Of a stretch of 8,927 nucleotides of DNA, positions 7,711 through 8,927 are shown piece after piece. The notes beneath the pieces were generated by a model. It searched no databases. It was not told where the DNA came from and saw only the letters and a program-made list of their open reading frames with translations. Position numbers and translations under genes: made by a program. This DNA is from Acidobacteriaceae bacterium (GTDB lineage Bacteria; Acidobacteriota; Terriglobia; Terriglobales; Acidobacteriaceae). The stretch is taken from the NCBI GenBank assembly GCA_030040175.1, contig JASHUF010000309.1:1-8927 (forward strand), written 5' to 3'. Numbering within the stretch: the first letter of the stretch is position 1; each line of letters opens with the position of its first letter.

Positions 7711-8231
7711 GCTGCCATCCATTTTCGCAGACGGATTTGCGTGATCTGGCGCTGTTGCTCGGCGGCCTCGCGCAGCTCGGTCGTTCGGTCGCTCGCGAGC
7801 CGCCGGTTCAGTATCTCGAGCATTTCTTCCGCGCCTTTGCCCGTGGCACAGACGATGTAGGTAAAGCCGAAGCGCTCTTCGTATTCTGCGTTCCCGCGGG
7901 CGAGCTCTTCGAGCACGCGCGGGCGGGCGAGTGCCGCACCGGATTGCTCCTGTGCCGACCATTGCGCGGATTTTTGGGCGGCCGATTGGGCGCTTGCGTG
8001 TGGCGCCTTGCGCTCGCCGATTCTTGGATGGCAGGCGAAGGCCTCGAGCCAGTCCGGCTCCTGCATGGTGGCCCAGACGCGGTCGGCCGCGCTCAGCAAT
8101 TTCTCCTGGTCTTGGACGGGCCGTATTGCCACCATAGCGCCCGCCCAGCGCCGGGCGCCGCAGCAGGCGAGCATGGCGGCGAGAGCCATCGGCTCGTCCG
8201 CCGCATTCCATGCGGCGAGGACCGCGTTCAT
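7707..8231 (-). CDS. uraD: OHCU decarboxylase
   Basis: A 174-residue cytoplasmic enzyme that decarboxylates 2-oxo-4-hydroxy-4-carboxy-5-ureidoimidazoline to S-allantoin, so that the stereospecific product forms instead of the racemate of spontaneous decay. Visible family motifs: ACHPRIGE with catalytic-type H68, WSAQEQSG (E95/Q96), EYEERFGFTYIVCATGK (115-132), the most diagnostic block, and the C-terminal helix with R161 leading to RLRKWM. Between the first two motifs is a low-complexity Ser/Ala/Gln stretch (SAQSAAQKSAQ, 80-90), probably a surface loop. ATG 8231 overlaps the xdhB stop as ATGA and has GAGGAG 8 nt upstream. The stop overlaps the uraH start in the same way. Confidence 0.95.
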   Translation of the reverse strand: MNAVLAAWNAADEPMALAAMLACCGARRWAGAMVAIRPVQDQEKLLSAADRVWATMQEPDWLEAFACHPRIGERKAPHASAQSAAQKSAQWSAQEQSGAALARPRVLEELARGNAEYEERFGFTYIVCATGKGAEEMLEILNRRLASDRTTELREAAEQQRQITQIRLRKWMAA

Positions 8232-8927
8232 GGGTGCAGCTCCTCGCGCCTCAGCTGGCGAAGGAACTCTTCGACCAGGTTCGCGCCTACGCGGCGGCGA
8301 TACTCGGCGTTGGAGCGGATGTCGTCAATGGGCGCGGCCTCCGCGAGCACGGCGCGGCGCGCGGCACAGATGGTCTCGTTCGTGACGCGGCTGCCGAGGA
8401 TGGCCTCTTCCGTGCGGTAGAACCGCGCAGGAAAAGGCGCAACGCTGGCGGCGCCGAGGCGAAGCTCGCGGACGACGTTGTTTTCAACGAGAGCTGTGGC
8501 CGCAAGCGCAACCTTGGCGATGGCCATGGCACGGCGCGTGCCCACCTTGCGCAGGTACTGGCGATGCCGCACAAACCGGCGCGGCAGGTGAACCGCAAAA
8601 AGCAGTTCGTCGGGAGCGAGCACGTTGCGCTTGTAGCCGGTGTGGAATTTTTCATAGGGAACGGTACGGGTGCCGCGCGCGGAAATGAGTTCGATCTCGG
8701 CGTCATAGGCGAGCAGCGCGGGCGAAGAGTCCGCCGCAGGCGAGCCGTTGACAAGATTGCCGCCGAGCGTGGCGCGGCTCTGGTTGGCGATGGAGCCGAT
8801 CCAGGCGGAGGCCTGGGCGAGCAGAGGAAGCTCCGCAGCGATGGCGGCACTTCTGCGCATGTCGATAAACGGAACGCCCGCGCCGATGGTGATTTTTTCC
8901 GCATCCACGCGGATGAAGCGCAGATCG
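8228..8927 (-). CDS. xdhB: Xanthine dehydrogenase FAD-binding subunit, N-terminally truncated by window edge
   Basis: The C-terminal 232 residues of a CoxM/XdhB-type FAD subunit; the frame is open to the right edge (first visible residues DLRFIRVDAEK). It passes electrons from the molybdenum and iron-sulfur subunits through FAD in purine hydroxylation. The isoalloxazine/pyrophosphate-binding stretch IANQSRATLGGNLVNGSPAA, followed by DSSPALLAYDAEIEL, is clear. A C-terminal CO-dehydrogenase-flavoprotein-like domain follows from about YRKRVGTRRAMAIAKVALAA-type sequence (here YLRKVGTRRAMAIAKVAL). Family members are roughly 280-330 residues, so perhaps 60 or more N-terminal residues, including the first FAD-binding loop, lie outside. 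The GTG at 8908 lies inside conserved sequence and should not be taken as the start. The assignment to purine rather than CO or another substrate rests on the neighbouring urate genes. Confidence 0.88.
   Translation of the reverse strand, partial: DLRFIRVDAEKITIGAGVPFIDMRRSAAIAAELPLLAQASAWIGSIANQSRATLGGNLVNGSPAADSSPALLAYDAEIELISARGTRTVPYEKFHTGYKRNVLAPDELLFAVHLPRRFVRHRQYLRKVGTRRAMAIAKVALAATALVENNVVRELRLGAASVAPFPARFYRTEEAILGSRVTNETICAARRAVLAEAAPIDDIRSNAEYRRRVGANLVEEFLRQLRREELHP

Noticed and set aside
7711..8211. An N-terminal extension of UraH reading through the uraD region
   Set aside because: The extension is Arg/Ala-rich and out of frame with uraD, whereas ATG 7710 gives a family-length protein starting at the conserved THVLDT motif.

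Overview
The window looks like a chromosomal stretch from a GC-rich Gram-negative bacterium, most likely an acidobacterium (Terriglobales/Acidobacteriaceae-like). This is an inference from the very large Oar-type TonB-dependent receptor with an N-terminal Cna-B-like domain, a family strongly expanded in Acidobacteriota, and from the high-GC codon use. No rRNA, tRNA, CRISPR array, IS element or phage gene was seen.

Layout, left to right: (1) 3-299 (+), the C-terminal end of a DUF3891-like protein. (2) 327-361, a strong hairpin terminator that can serve both strands of this convergent junction. (3) 385-4485 (-), a TonB-dependent outer-membrane receptor. Its frame is cut by one in-frame TGA (481-483), and 31 more codons then run to the expected barrel-closing C-terminus. 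(4) 4486-5026, about 540 bp without a gene; it holds an AT-rich block inside a GC-rich inverted repeat, two DnaA-box-like 9-mers and small palindromes. (5) 5027-8927 (-), a tight purine-catabolic operon transcribed right to left: xdhB (5'-truncated by the window edge), uraD, uraH, urate oxidase and an APC-family permease.

The operon genes form one pathway. Xanthine dehydrogenase makes urate from hypoxanthine/xanthine. Urate oxidase converts urate to 5-hydroxyisourate, UraH hydrolyses that to OHCU, and UraD decarboxylates OHCU to S-allantoin. xdhB/uraD and uraD/uraH overlap by ATGA, uraH and urate oxidase are 15 bp apart, and the permease follows after about 35 bp. The permease is therefore a candidate inner-membrane carrier for a purine or ureide. 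The TonB receptor is on the same strand downstream but is separated by a large gap, so a link to purine uptake is only a hypothesis.

The most notable observation is the receptor's in-frame TGA. The frame resumes immediately, ends in a canonical outer-membrane terminal Phe, and supplies the missing partner for the last of six cysteine pairs. This points to a recent nonsense mutation, a sequencing error or stop-codon readthrough rather than a natural C-terminus. Apart from that, this is an ordinary, well-understood metabolic region, and I do not see a clearly new system in it.
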